From Nonomuraea dietziae (GTDB taxonomy: Bacteria > Actinomycetota > Actinomycetes > Streptosporangiales > Streptosporangiaceae), in assembly GCF_014195505.1 (NCBI RefSeq), contig NZ_JACIBV010000001.1:1550001-1614000 (forward strand): a DNA stretch of 64,000 bases, given 5' to 3'. Positions 7,351 through 16,080 of this stretch are shown here, in pieces. The position numbers and the translations under genes are program-made. A model generated the notes under the pieces. It did not search any database, was not told the origin of the DNA, and worked only from the letters and a program-made list of their open reading frames with translations. Each line of letters opens with the position of its first letter. Position 1 is the stretch's first letter.

Positions 7351-8136
7351 ATGGGTGTCACCGACCGCCTTGACCTGACCCTGCGGCTGGTGCAGGGTTC
7401 GGGGCGCATCTCCGTCTCCGAGCTGGCCCAGCGGCTGAGCGTCTCGGAGATGACCGTGCGCAGGGACCTGGACGCACTCGAGCGCCAGGGTCTGGTCCGC
7501 AGGGTGCATGGCGGCGCCGTCGCGACCCGCTCCCGCGAGGAGGAGGCGGGGTTCTCCGTCCGAGAGCCATGGCAGGCCGCGACGAAGGACCGTCTGGGCG
7601 CGCACGTGGCCGCCATGGTGGAGCCGGGCTCGCGGGTGCTGCTGGACGCCGGGACCACGACCGTGCACGTCGCCGAGCATCTGGCCGGCCGCGCGCCCCT
7701 CACGGTCGCGGTGCTCAGCCTGCAGGCGGCGCTGCGCCTCGCCGACTGTCCAGGGATCGACCTGCTGGTGGTGGGGGGCCGTTCCCGTCCGGGCGAGCGC
7801 TCCCTGGTCGGCCCGCTGGCGCTGAGCACGCTGGAGTCGCTGGCCTTCGACCGCTTCGTGATGTCCATCGGAGGCGTGCACGCCGAGCACGGCTGGTCGG
7901 AGTTCTCCCTCGACGACGCGGCCGTCAAGCAGGCAGGCCTGGCCCAGGCCGCCACCACGATCGCGGTCGCCGACGCCACCAAGCTCGGTGTGCGGGCTTT
8001 CAGCAAGGTCGCCGACCTCGGCGCGGTGGACGCCTTCGTCACCGACGCGGCCGCCGACGACCCCGAAACCCACCCGGGGGGTCCGCAGACCCTGCGAGCC
8101 CTGCGCGACGCGGGCGTCCGCGTCGTCATGATCTGA
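7351..8136 (+). CDS. DeoR/GlpR-family transcriptional regulator
   Basis: A 261-residue regulator. Residues about 6-60 are the DeoR winged helix (VSELAQRLSVSEMTVRRDLD, followed by LVRRVHGGAV). The C-terminal DeoRC domain has the family signature VLLDAGTTTVHVAEHL and a later VADATKLG stretch, which bind a sugar phosphate in known members. ATG 7351 is preferred to the in-frame GTG 7336 because the -10 element lies between them. The NudK-like gene follows 11 bp after the stop, so they form an operon. Its ligand is likely a phosphorylated sugar. Confidence 0.88.
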   Translation: MGVTDRLDLTLRLVQGSGRISVSELAQRLSVSEMTVRRDLDALERQGLVRRVHGGAVATRSREEEAGFSVREPWQAATKDRLGAHVAAMVEPGSRVLLDAGTTTVHVAEHLAGRAPLTVAVLSLQAALRLADCPGIDLLVVGGRSRPGERSLVGPLALSTLESLAFDRFVMSIGGVHAEHGWSEFSLDDAAVKQAGLAQAATTIAVADATKLGVRAFSKVADLGAVDAFVTDAAADDPETHPGGPQTLRALRDAGVRVVMI

Positions 8137-8147
8137 GGAGTGCCGTC

Positions 8148-8810
8148 ATGAACGCCCCTGGCATCGACATCCCCGATCGGCGCGGCCGTACCGGCCTGGA
8201 ACGGCACGGCCGCGACCTGACCGGCAACCCGCGGGTACGGATCACCGATGTGGAGGTGCTCTCCTGCGACTGGTACGTCCTGCGCAAGACCACCTTCGAC
8301 TACCAGCACAGCGATGGCCACTGGAGCCGTGAGCAGCGGGAGAACTACGACCGCGGCGACGGCGCCACGATCCTGCTCTACGACACCAGCCGTCGCACCG
8401 TGCTGCTGACCCGCCAGTTCCGGCTGCCCGCCTACGTCAACGGGCACCCCGACGGGATGCTCCTCGAGACCGCCGCGGGACTGCTCGACGGCGACAGCCC
8501 CGAGGAGGCCATCCGCAGGGAGGCCGCCGAGGAGACCGGGCACACCGTCGGTAGGGCCGAGCACGTCTTCGACAGCTACATGAGCCCCGGCTCGGTCACC
8601 GAGCGCCTGCACTTCTTCGCCGCCCCGTACGGCCAGGCGACGGCCACCACCGACGGCGGTGGGATCGCCGCGGAGGGAGAGGACATCACCACCGTGGAGC
8701 TGCCCTTCGACCAGGCGCTCACGATGATCCGCGACGGCGCCATCCTCGACGCCAAGACCATCATGCTCCTGCAGTGGGCGGCCCTGGACGGCCCCTTCCG
8801 CCCCGCGTGA
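8148..8810 (+). CDS. nudK: NudK-like Nudix hydrolase (GDP-mannose/ADP-ribose type)
   Basis: A 220-residue Nudix protein very like E. coli NudK, a GDP-mannose hydrolase: shared stretches are WYVLRKTTFDYQ, NYDRGDGATILLYD, LTRQFRLPAYVNG and SYMSPGSVTE. The Nudix box is GLLDGDSPEEAIRREAAEETG. The core REAAEETG is intact, but the first box Glu is Ser here, so metal binding may be altered slightly. Co-transcription with a DeoR regulator suggests a role in nucleotide-sugar or sugar-phosphate turnover. The start at 8148 follows GAGGAG. Confidence 0.8.
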   Translation: MNAPGIDIPDRRGRTGLERHGRDLTGNPRVRITDVEVLSCDWYVLRKTTFDYQHSDGHWSREQRENYDRGDGATILLYDTSRRTVLLTRQFRLPAYVNGHPDGMLLETAAGLLDGDSPEEAIRREAAEETGHTVGRAEHVFDSYMSPGSVTERLHFFAAPYGQATATTDGGGIAAEGEDITTVELPFDQALTMIRDGAILDAKTIMLLQWAALDGPFRPA

Positions 8811-8842
8811 ACCCGCTGCGGCCGTACGCCCCGGCGCAGAGC

Positions 8843-9385
8843 TCAGCGGAGCACGCGGAGCCAGAGGTTCGTCGCGTGCGGCACCTCGCCCAGGCTGAGG
8901 CGTTCGAGCCTGACGTTGGTCCCGCCCGGGTGGTCGAAGAGCCGGACGCCGTCGCCGAGCATGACCGGTGCGATGATCACGAGGACCTCGTCGAGCACGC
9001 CCGCCTCCAGGCACTGTCTGGCGACGCTCGCGCCCAGGACGTTGACGTACTTGTCGCCCGCGGCCGCCTTGGCCGCCGCGACGGCGCTGTCGAGGTCCCC
9101 GACGAAGGTGACGTCCGGGACCGGTGCGGCAGGGGCGTGATGGGTGAGCACGAACTGCGGCCCGCTCCAGCCGCCGCCGAACGCCTTGCCGTCCTGCTCC
9201 GTCCCGCGGTGCGGGTCGTCGCCGCGGAAGGTGCGGTTGCCGACGAGAAGCGCACCGACCTCGTGGATGAGGTCGTCCACCGCGGGGTTGGGCCCGAGGT
9301 GCCCGGTCAGCCAGGACATGTCACCGCCTGGCCCCGCGATGAAGCCATCCACCGACATCGTCGCCGAGTACAGCAGCTTGCTCAT
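8843..9385 (-). CDS. Dihydrofolate-reductase-like (RibD C-terminal) protein
   Basis: A 180-residue protein of the RibD_C / DHFR superfamily, beginning KLLYSATMSVDGFIAGPGGDM and containing ALLVGNRTF, a glycine-rich VNVLGASVARQCLEAG segment and DEVLVIIAPVMLGDGVRLF. Members bind NADPH, but most stand-alone actinobacterial copies have no proven substrate. It is convergent with the NudK gene and separate from the glycan operon to its right. The ATG at 9385 follows GGCGG; start fairly sure. Confidence 0.85.
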   Translation of the reverse strand: MSKLLYSATMSVDGFIAGPGGDMSWLTGHLGPNPAVDDLIHEVGALLVGNRTFRGDDPHRGTEQDGKAFGGGWSGPQFVLTHHAPAAPVPDVTFVGDLDSAVAAAKAAAGDKYVNVLGASVARQCLEAGVLDEVLVIIAPVMLGDGVRLFDHPGGTNVRLERLSLGEVPHATNLWLRVLR

Positions 9386-9491
9386 GATCCGCCTCCAGGT
9401 GGGACCCGATCGTCAGGGGTCCAGCGGTACTCAGAACCCTAAAGCAGGGCGCGGTGATCGCCATCCGGTCGGCGGTCCGTCGCCGGGACTC

Positions 9492-9527
9492 CCGTCCGCC
9501 CGCCGCCCGTACTGGACGGCGGGACGG
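9492..9527 (-). terminator. Hairpin at the end of the glycan operon
   Basis: CCGTCC-GCC-CGCCG (9492-9505) pairs with CGGCGGGACGG (9517-9527), with a 3-nt bulge and an 11-nt loop, 24 bases beyond the stop of the last operon gene when read on the minus strand. Confidence 0.4.
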
Positions 9528-9550
9528 TCGGCGGAGCCCATGGGGCCGCC

Positions 9551-11413
9551 TCAGCCCAGGATGACCGTGAGGTCGAACGAGCCCTGGTGGGGGACGCGGA
9601 GAGCATGGAAGCGGCGGGCGCCGTCGCGGAAGTATCGGACGCTTCCAGCCGCGATGGTCGCCTGCAGGGGGGTGCCCCAGCGGAAGCGGATCGTGGTGCG
9701 GCCCCGGCGCACGTCCAGGCCGTCGGCGGTGGCGGTGGTCGAGCCGCCGAACGTGGCCCGCGTGCCGTCGGTGAAGGTGAGGACGTCCTCGGGCTGGAGG
9801 ACGAGGGGAATCTGCTCGGTGGCGGCGGCGTTCGCCCTGACGGCACGCCGGATCGTCCGGCGCGTGACCAGGACATCCGTGGTGACGTTCGCGTTGCCGT
9901 AGCGGATGCCGAGGGCGGCGGGGGCCCGGCCGCCGGTCCATTCCCTGCCACCTGGGGCGCCGTGGAAGTAGGTGGCCGGCAGGGGTCCGTCGGAGTCGGG
10001 CGCCTGGCCGGGGAAGACGGTGGACCAGCAGGCGTGGTCGTTGTCGTTGAGCCCGCAGATGATCGTGCCGGCCTCGGGATGCCACAGGAAGGTCAGCCCT
10101 GTGCGACCGCGGGAGACGCGGGCGCCGAAGTAGCCGCCCAGGTACAGGCCGGGCTTGCGGACGTACAGGAAGTCCAGGCCGCCGTCCCTGCGCAGTTCGA
10201 CGAAGTCGTGTGAGGCCAGATAGGGCAGGTCCGCGATGGCGGCGGCCCGTTGCCGCCGGCTGGGGAACCGTTCACCGTACAGGCCGTGCGTGAGGATGCG
10301 CGGCGAGGTGTCCTGCTTGGCGAGCGGCGTCACCGGCTCTGTGGAGGCGGCCCAGGCGGCGCGGGCATCGGCCAGGTCCTCGCGAGCGGTCATGAACGCC
10401 GACAGCAGCGGCACCTGGCGGGTGAAGGTCCAGTTCAGCGCGGTCCTGTCGGGGTCGGGCCTGACCTCGTCGTACCAGCGGGTGCTGGTGCGCGTGGAAG
10501 GGGCGACGTTGACCAGGTACCCGGCGCCGTCAGGCTCGCGCAGCAGGTTGTAGGACAGGAAACCGGTGAACGCGCGTGCCATGTCCACCAGGTGCGGGTC
10601 CGAGCTGTGGTGGTAGGCGTCGGCCAGTTCGGGGAGCATGACCTCGAAGTTGTAGTTCATGTCGTGGCCGCCTTCCTCGTGGAAGAAGCCGGCGGGGCTG
10701 ACACCGGTCGCGGCGATCCGGGCGAACGCCTCGGTCAGGCTCGCGGCGAGCGAGGGGTCGGGGTCGAGCTTGAGCGCGACCGCGGCCCCGGCCAGACCCG
10801 AGGCGGTCTGGTTGGAGTAGTGGAGGGGCTCCTGCCAGACGGTGCGGTTGGCGGGGTTCAGCAACCAGGTCATGGCCCTCCGTAACGCGGCGCTGAGCTG
10901 GGACTGCCGGGTCGGCAGCGCCCCCGTCCCGCGCAGGATCCCCAGGGTCTTGGCCAGGTAGCCCAGGCCGAATCCCGTGGGGGCCAAGCCGTGCTCGTTA
11001 CGGTTGTACTCGGGGAAGGACCCGTCGCTGTGCTGAAGTGACAGGTAGTGGCCGAGCGCCGCGTCGAGCGCCGCCAGCAGGTCGGCGTTCCCCGTGTACG
11101 GATTCCACGGGCGGGCGTTGGCGTGGAACCAGGCCAGTGTGAAGACGTGCTCCTGCACGCGGGCGTTGTACGGCGCGGACGGTGAGCGCCACCAGCCGCC
11201 GGCGAAGAAGCCGGTGTCGTCCATGTCGTTGACCATGGGCGCGAGGGTGGCCAGGTACCGCGCGAAGCGCTGCTCGTGGGGGGCGAACAGCGTGCGGTTC
11301 AGAGGGGGCAGCGGCGCCAGATCGGGGAGCGCCGCGAAGGCGGTGCCGGGTGCGAGCGCGGGAACGGCCGGGAGCAGGGCGGCGGCTCGGAGGAGGGTGC
11401 GGCGGGAGAGCAT
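9551..11413 (-). CDS. Tat-exported glycan-active toroid/beta protein, putative lyase or hydrolase
   Basis: A 620-residue protein with a twin-arginine signal (LSRRTLLRAAALLPAVPALA, then an AFA cleavage site). Residues about 45-400 are helical with repeated W/Y-rich segments (QHSDGSFPEYNRNEHG, EEGGHDMNYNFEV, HYSNQTASGLAGAAVAL), typical of an (alpha/alpha) toroid as in polysaccharide lyases and hydrolases. The last 220 residues are beta-rich. I cannot assign a CAZy family. It is the last gene of an operon with a sugar importer, an FAD oxidoreductase and a LacI regulator, so it probably depolymerises the imported glycan outside the cell. Confidence 0.6.
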   Translation of the reverse strand: MLSRRTLLRAAALLPAVPALAPGTAFAALPDLAPLPPLNRTLFAPHEQRFARYLATLAPMVNDMDDTGFFAGGWWRSPSAPYNARVQEHVFTLAWFHANARPWNPYTGNADLLAALDAALGHYLSLQHSDGSFPEYNRNEHGLAPTGFGLGYLAKTLGILRGTGALPTRQSQLSAALRRAMTWLLNPANRTVWQEPLHYSNQTASGLAGAAVALKLDPDPSLAASLTEAFARIAATGVSPAGFFHEEGGHDMNYNFEVMLPELADAYHHSSDPHLVDMARAFTGFLSYNLLREPDGAGYLVNVAPSTRTSTRWYDEVRPDPDRTALNWTFTRQVPLLSAFMTAREDLADARAAWAASTEPVTPLAKQDTSPRILTHGLYGERFPSRRQRAAAIADLPYLASHDFVELRRDGGLDFLYVRKPGLYLGGYFGARVSRGRTGLTFLWHPEAGTIICGLNDNDHACWSTVFPGQAPDSDGPLPATYFHGAPGGREWTGGRAPAALGIRYGNANVTTDVLVTRRTIRRAVRANAAATEQIPLVLQPEDVLTFTDGTRATFGGSTTATADGLDVRRGRTTIRFRWGTPLQATIAAGSVRYFRDGARRFHALRVPHQGSFDLTVILG

Positions 11414-11415
11414 GG

Positions 11416-12246
11416 TCAACCTTTCAGACCGGTGTGCGCGAGCCCCTCGATGAACTGCCGCTGGGCCAGCACGAAGACGACCAGGATGGGCAGGGCGGTC
11501 ATCGTGGCGGCCGACAGCTGCACGTTCCACAGGGGCGAGCCGTAGGCGTCGACGAACTGGGTGAGCGCCTGAGGCAGGGTGAACTTCGACGGGGTGGACA
11601 GGAACACGATGGGTTCGAGGTAGAGGTTCCACGAGTGCAGGAACGTGAAGATGGCGACGGCGCCGAGCGCAGACCTGGACAGCGGCAACGCCACCCGGAA
11701 GAAGGTGCCGAAGCGGCCGAGCCCGTCGACCCTGGCGGCCTCTTCCAGTTCGCCGGGCAGCGTGATGAAGAACTGCCGCATGATGAACGTCGCCAGCACG
11801 CTGGGCGCGCCAAGGATCGGCACCAGGATCAGCGGCCAGTGGGTGTCGGTCAGCCCCGCCGTGTGGAACATCTGGAACAGCGGGACGATCGTCACCTCGC
11901 TGGGGATCAGCAGTCCGACGAGCACGACCAGGAAGAGCACGTTCTGGCCGGGGAAGCGGATGCGGGCGAAGGCGTAGCCGGCCATCGCGGCCACCGCCAT
12001 CGTCCCGGCGGTCACCACCGCCGCGATGTAGAGGCTGTTGAGGTACTGCTGCCCGAACGGCTGCAGCTCGAAGACCCGGCCGTAGGTGGAGAAGTCGAAC
12101 CTGGAGGGCACCAGCGCGGGCGGGAAAGCGAAGATGTCGCTGATCGGCTTCACCGACGAGGTGACCATCCACCACGTCGGGAAGACGAACGGCACGCACA
12201 GCACGCACAGCAGCGCATACAGCCCGAGCCTGAGCTTACGACTCAT
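11416..12246 (-). CDS. Sugar ABC importer permease (MalG type)
   Basis: A 276-residue membrane protein with about six spans. The cytoplasmic EAA loop reads EEAARVDGLGRFGTFFRVALP, which contacts the ATPase in carbohydrate-uptake family CUT1. It overlaps the upstream permease gene by 11 bp, and two bases separate its stop from the next start. No ATPase gene is present in the operon, so a shared MsiK-type ATPase encoded elsewhere is expected, as is usual in actinomycetes. Confidence 0.9.
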   Translation of the reverse strand: MSRKLRLGLYALLCVLCVPFVFPTWWMVTSSVKPISDIFAFPPALVPSRFDFSTYGRVFELQPFGQQYLNSLYIAAVVTAGTMAVAAMAGYAFARIRFPGQNVLFLVVLVGLLIPSEVTIVPLFQMFHTAGLTDTHWPLILVPILGAPSVLATFIMRQFFITLPGELEEAARVDGLGRFGTFFRVALPLSRSALGAVAIFTFLHSWNLYLEPIVFLSTPSKFTLPQALTQFVDAYGSPLWNVQLSAATMTALPILVVFVLAQRQFIEGLAHTGLKG

Positions 12247-13177
12247 GGAAGACCCACTTCCGGCGCAGTCGCCACTGCAGCAGCGTCAGCGCCGCGACGA
12301 TCAGGAACAGCAGGACCGACAGGGCGGCGCCGTAACCGAGGTGCCGGAACTGGAAGGCCTGCTGATACAGGTAGTAGACGAGGACCGTGGTGGACATGCC
12401 GGGCCCGCCCTGGGTGAGCACGGCGATCTGGGCGAACACCTGCAGTGACCCGACCACGGTGATGATCGAGGTGAGCAGGATCGTCGGGCTGATCTGCGGC
12501 ACCGTGATGCGTGCGAACCGGGTCCAGGCGCCGGCGCCGTCGAGCTGCGCGGCCTCGTACAGCTGGCGCGGCACGCCCTGGAGCGCCGCCAGGAACAGGA
12601 CCATGTTGAGCCCCACGTTCTTGACGACCTGGACCACGATGACCGACAGCAGCGCGGTGGTCTCGCCGCGCAGCCAGTTGGGGCCCTCGACGCCCACCAC
12701 GCCGAGCAGGCCGTTGACGCCGCCGTCCTGCTGGAGCAGGAACTGCCAGACGATGGTCCAGGCGACCAGCGACACCAGCACCGGGGAGAAGAACAGCGTG
12801 CGGAAGAACGTGGTGCCGGCCAGCCGCTGGTTGAGCAGGATGGCCAGGCTCAGGGCGAGGGTGAGGTTGAGCACGACCAGGCCGACCGAGAAGAGCGCGG
12901 TGCCGGTCAGCACCTGCCCCATGTTGGGGTCGGCGAGCAGCTTGGCGTAGTTCGCGCCCCCGACGTACTCGAACGTGCTCGCCAGCACGTTCCACTCCTG
13001 GAGGCTGTAGTAGACGACCAGGCCGAGCGGCAGCAGGACGAACAGCGCGCTTCCCACGAGCTGCGGTGAGATCAGCAGGTAGCCGACGAGGGCGTCGCGC
13101 CGGGGGATGGTCCAGAAGGGACGGGCCCGGGTGGCGGCGCGCACGGCCACCCGGTCGAGGAGGTCCGTCGCCGCCAC
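12236..13177 (-). CDS. Sugar ABC importer permease (MalF type)
   Basis: A 313-residue permease with about six membrane spans and an N-terminal cytoplasmic stretch. Its EAA motif is YEAAQLDGAGAWTRFARITVP. It starts one base after the binding-protein stop and overlaps the MalG-type gene, so all three are co-translated. Together they form the transmembrane half of a CUT1 oligosaccharide importer. Confidence 0.9.
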   Translation of the reverse strand: MAATDLLDRVAVRAATRARPFWTIPRRDALVGYLLISPQLVGSALFVLLPLGLVVYYSLQEWNVLASTFEYVGGANYAKLLADPNMGQVLTGTALFSVGLVVLNLTLALSLAILLNQRLAGTTFFRTLFFSPVLVSLVAWTIVWQFLLQQDGGVNGLLGVVGVEGPNWLRGETTALLSVIVVQVVKNVGLNMVLFLAALQGVPRQLYEAAQLDGAGAWTRFARITVPQISPTILLTSIITVVGSLQVFAQIAVLTQGGPGMSTTVLVYYLYQQAFQFRHLGYGAALSVLLFLIVAALTLLQWRLRRKWVFHES

Positions 13178-13178
13178 G

Positions 13179-14438
13179 TCATCCGCCCAGCAGCGGCTGG
13201 ATCTTCGCGCACACGCCGTCCAGCACCGCCTTGACGTCGGCGTCCGGCTTCCACAGCGGGTCGAGCGCGGCTCTGGCGGTCTGGGCGAGCTCGGCCTGAC
13301 CGGTGTGGGAGGGCTTGACCACGCCCTTCTGGATGCCGTCGACCACCACCTCCTGCAGTTGGTCGCCGTTCAGCATGGGGCTGGTCTTCGCCATGGTGTC
13401 GGCGGTCAGCACCGAACCGCGGGCGGGCGGGAAGTACGCGGCCAGCTTGGCGGAGTTGGCGGCGTTGGTGAAGTAGGTGAGGAAGTCGGTGGCCTGCTCG
13501 GCCCTCGGCGACTTCTTCAGCACGCCGATCCCGGCCTGGCCGATGACCGCGTACTCGCCCTTCGGCCCGGCGGGCAGCGGCACCAGGTCCCACTTGAACG
13601 TCGCGTCCTCCAGCATGGCGGCGCGCGAGATCTGGGCGACGGCCATCGAGGTGTCGCCGGAGAAGAAGTCGACGGCGGTGCCCGGACCCGGCATGGACTT
13701 GTCGGTGAAGATCGCCTTGTGCAGGAACGTCATCGCCTCGACCATCTCGGGCGCGTTGAACTGGCAGGTGCCGCCGTCGTCGCTCCACGCCTTGGCGCCC
13801 CAGCCCTGCCACACGGTGGCGAGGTTGTCCCAGGCCTTGTAGTCGAAGTTGAGGATGGTCAGGCCGTTCTTGCCCTTCGCCGCGACGGCCTTGTTGATCT
13901 CGTTGGCGTGCTGCCAGTCCCACTGGCCGGCCTTCATCAGCTCGCGCGGCGTCTTCTGGCCGGCGGCCTTGACCAGGTCGGTGTTGACGAAGACGCCGAA
14001 GGGCGAGGTGGAGAACGGGTAGGCGTACAGCTCTCCGTCGCGCTCCCACAGCCGGGTGGCGGCAGGGACCAGCTCGCCCGCGTTCTCGATCTTGCTCTTG
14101 AGCGGGACGAGGGCGCCGGAGCCGACGAAGTCCGGAGCGGAGTTCTCCAGGATCCACGCCAGGTCGGGGGCGTTGCCGCCGGCGATCTGCGTGGTCAGTG
14201 TGGTCGTGTAGTTCTCGAAAGGGATGGGGTCGAAGGTGATCTCGCCGACCTGCGGGTGGGACTTGCGGTACTCGGCGGCGATCTCGTTGAACAACTTCAG
14301 GTGAGCCTCGTTGGAGGTCCAGATCGACATGCGCAGCGGCTGCGGGCCCTGCGCGGCTGGAGCGGCCTCGCCGCCGCAGGCGGTGACCGCGAGGAGAGCG
14401 GTCAGCGAGAGGGCCGCCAGCTTCCCTGGTGCTTTCAT
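13179..14438 (-). CDS. Extracellular sugar-binding lipoprotein
   Basis: A 419-residue solute-binding protein. The signal peptide ends in a lipobox LAVTAC (Cys 21), so it should be lipid-anchored on the outer face of the membrane. The mature part has the usual CUT1 binding-protein pattern (MSIWTSNEAHLKLFNEIAAEY near the start, GNAPDLAWILEN near residues 90-101, multiple Trp in the ligand-facing region). The start at 14438 follows GGAGAA. It feeds the two downstream permeases; its ligand is probably an oligosaccharide released by the Tat-exported operon enzyme. Confidence 0.9.
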   Translation of the reverse strand: MKAPGKLAALSLTALLAVTACGGEAAPAAQGPQPLRMSIWTSNEAHLKLFNEIAAEYRKSHPQVGEITFDPIPFENYTTTLTTQIAGGNAPDLAWILENSAPDFVGSGALVPLKSKIENAGELVPAATRLWERDGELYAYPFSTSPFGVFVNTDLVKAAGQKTPRELMKAGQWDWQHANEINKAVAAKGKNGLTILNFDYKAWDNLATVWQGWGAKAWSDDGGTCQFNAPEMVEAMTFLHKAIFTDKSMPGPGTAVDFFSGDTSMAVAQISRAAMLEDATFKWDLVPLPAGPKGEYAVIGQAGIGVLKKSPRAEQATDFLTYFTNAANSAKLAAYFPPARGSVLTADTMAKTSPMLNGDQLQEVVVDGIQKGVVKPSHTGQAELAQTARAALDPLWKPDADVKAVLDGVCAKIQPLLGG

Positions 14439-14468
14439 GGGGGTTCTCCTTCTGGCGTGATTGCGGCG

Positions 14469-16073
14469 TCAGTAACCGGTGACGTCGGGCCAGCGCAGCT
14501 CCACGCCGTCCTGGGTGAGCCGGTCCTGGTAGTCGGCCAGGAGCCGCTCGCTCGCGCGCACGGCGTGCGGCGTGGTCGCACGGTCCAGGCAGAAAGCGGC
14601 GAGCGCGCCGGCCGCCTCGCCGACGTTCCACTCCACCGGGTGCAGGCGGTAGGCGCCGTTGGTGATGTGGGTGGTGCCGATGTTCTTGCATGCGGGCAGC
14701 AGATTGGTCATCCGCTGCGGGATCAGCGCCCCGAGAGGGATCTCGAACGGGGAGCAGGCGACGTCGATGTAGTTGTCGCCGCCGGTCGACGGATGCAGGT
14801 CGATGCGGTACATGCCCACGCCCACCGAGTCGTGATAGGAGACGGCGCCCTTGTCGCCGCGTACCGCCACGGACAGGTCCTGTTCGGTGACGGTGGTCAG
14901 GGCCCGGATGCGCCGGGACTCGCGGATGTAGGGGGCCTGGGCGAGCCCGTCGGCCCCGCCCGTGACGTCGCCGCGCAGCCGCAGACTCGGGTATCCGGTC
15001 CCGCCGTCGTGGCGGGGGGCCTCGGTCTGCAGCCAGTACAGCGCCGACAGGGACAGCTCGCGGGCCTTGGCCAGGTGCTGGTCGGCGTCAGACACGTCGA
15101 TGACCGGGCCCTCCAGGTAGTCGATCATGGGCCAGTTGACCAGCGTGATGTCGCTCTCGTAGGCGCCGGGCACGAAGGTGTCGCGGGCGGCGATTCTGCG
15201 GAAGGTCCACAGGTTGCCGTCGCCCGGGTTGACCCGCTGATCGGCCTCCACCAGGCGCGGGTCGTCGCCGGGGTTCGGGGTGAAGGAACGCTCCACGATC
15301 TCCAGCGTCCGCGGGCTGGGGCAGCGCCATGACAGCAGCCGGTCGCCCCAGAAGGGCGGCTGGTAGGCGCGCCAGAAGTCGTACGAGGCGGGCTTGTCCA
15401 CGGTGTGGTCGCCGTCCACGTGGTCGATCGCGAAGCACACGGACACGGCCTGCATGTTCATCGGCTGGGCCACCGCGGGGGCGCTCGGCTCCCCGGTGTC
15501 GCCCTGCGCCTCGAAGCCGGTCACGTACTCCGCCCCGGCCAGCGGCAGCAGTTCGCCGGTCTCGGTGGCGTCCAGCACGTACGCCGCCACGGCGGTGATC
15601 TGGTCGTCTCCGTCCCGGTGCGCGAGCCGCACGGCCGTGACGCGGTCGCCGTCCACCTCGGCCCCGACCGGCCGGTACGGCTGCAGCACGCGCAGCCTGC
15701 CCGAGCCCCGGTACGGGGCCAGCATGGCCTCGATGACCGCGACGGCGACCCTGGGCTCGTGGCACAGCTTGCTGACGTGCCCCGCTCCCGGGTTCAGCTC
15801 CCGCCAGGCCCGCGCCCGCTCGGTGAGCGGGTAATGGTCGCGGTAGTAGCGCCGGATGCCGTCGCGTAGCGCGCGATAGCTCGCCGTGACGCCGAACCGC
15901 TCCACCCAGGTGTGCTCGTCCGGCGGCACCGCCTGACTGGTCAGCTGGCCGCCCAGCCAGTCGTACTCCTCGGTGAGCACCACCGAGCGGCCCGCCCGCA
16001 GCAATGCGAGCGCGGCGGCCACGCCGCCCAGCCCGCCGCCGACGACGAGCGCGTCTGCCGATATCTCAACCAC
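14469..16073 (-). CDS. FAD-dependent oxidoreductase (FAD_oxidored type)
   Basis: About 534 residues. The N-terminus carries a Rossmann FAD motif, ALVVGGGLGGVAAALALLRAG, followed by VVLTEEYDWLGGQLTSQAVPP, the pattern of FAD_oxidored flavoproteins often linked to sugar-uptake loci. A C-terminal segment MTNLLPACKNIGTTHITNGAYRLHPVEWN is also family-typical. I start it at GTG 16073 because AGAGG lies 10 nt upstream and the gene then abuts the LacI stop; an ATG pair at 16091/16094 would overlap LacI but has no ribosome-binding site. It may oxidise the imported sugar; the substrate is unknown. Confidence 0.8.
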   Translation of the reverse strand: MVEISADALVVGGGLGGVAAALALLRAGRSVVLTEEYDWLGGQLTSQAVPPDEHTWVERFGVTASYRALRDGIRRYYRDHYPLTERARAWRELNPGAGHVSKLCHEPRVAVAVIEAMLAPYRGSGRLRVLQPYRPVGAEVDGDRVTAVRLAHRDGDDQITAVAAYVLDATETGELLPLAGAEYVTGFEAQGDTGEPSAPAVAQPMNMQAVSVCFAIDHVDGDHTVDKPASYDFWRAYQPPFWGDRLLSWRCPSPRTLEIVERSFTPNPGDDPRLVEADQRVNPGDGNLWTFRRIAARDTFVPGAYESDITLVNWPMIDYLEGPVIDVSDADQHLAKARELSLSALYWLQTEAPRHDGGTGYPSLRLRGDVTGGADGLAQAPYIRESRRIRALTTVTEQDLSVAVRGDKGAVSYHDSVGVGMYRIDLHPSTGGDNYIDVACSPFEIPLGALIPQRMTNLLPACKNIGTTHITNGAYRLHPVEWNVGEAAGALAAFCLDRATTPHAVRASERLLADYQDRLTQDGVELRWPDVTGY

Positions 16074-16080
16074 GTGAGGG

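Noticed and set aside
8843..9385. Folate-pathway dihydrofolate reductase (folA)
   Set aside because: Sequence fits the RibD_C-like branch of the superfamily, not housekeeping FolA; no thyA nearby.
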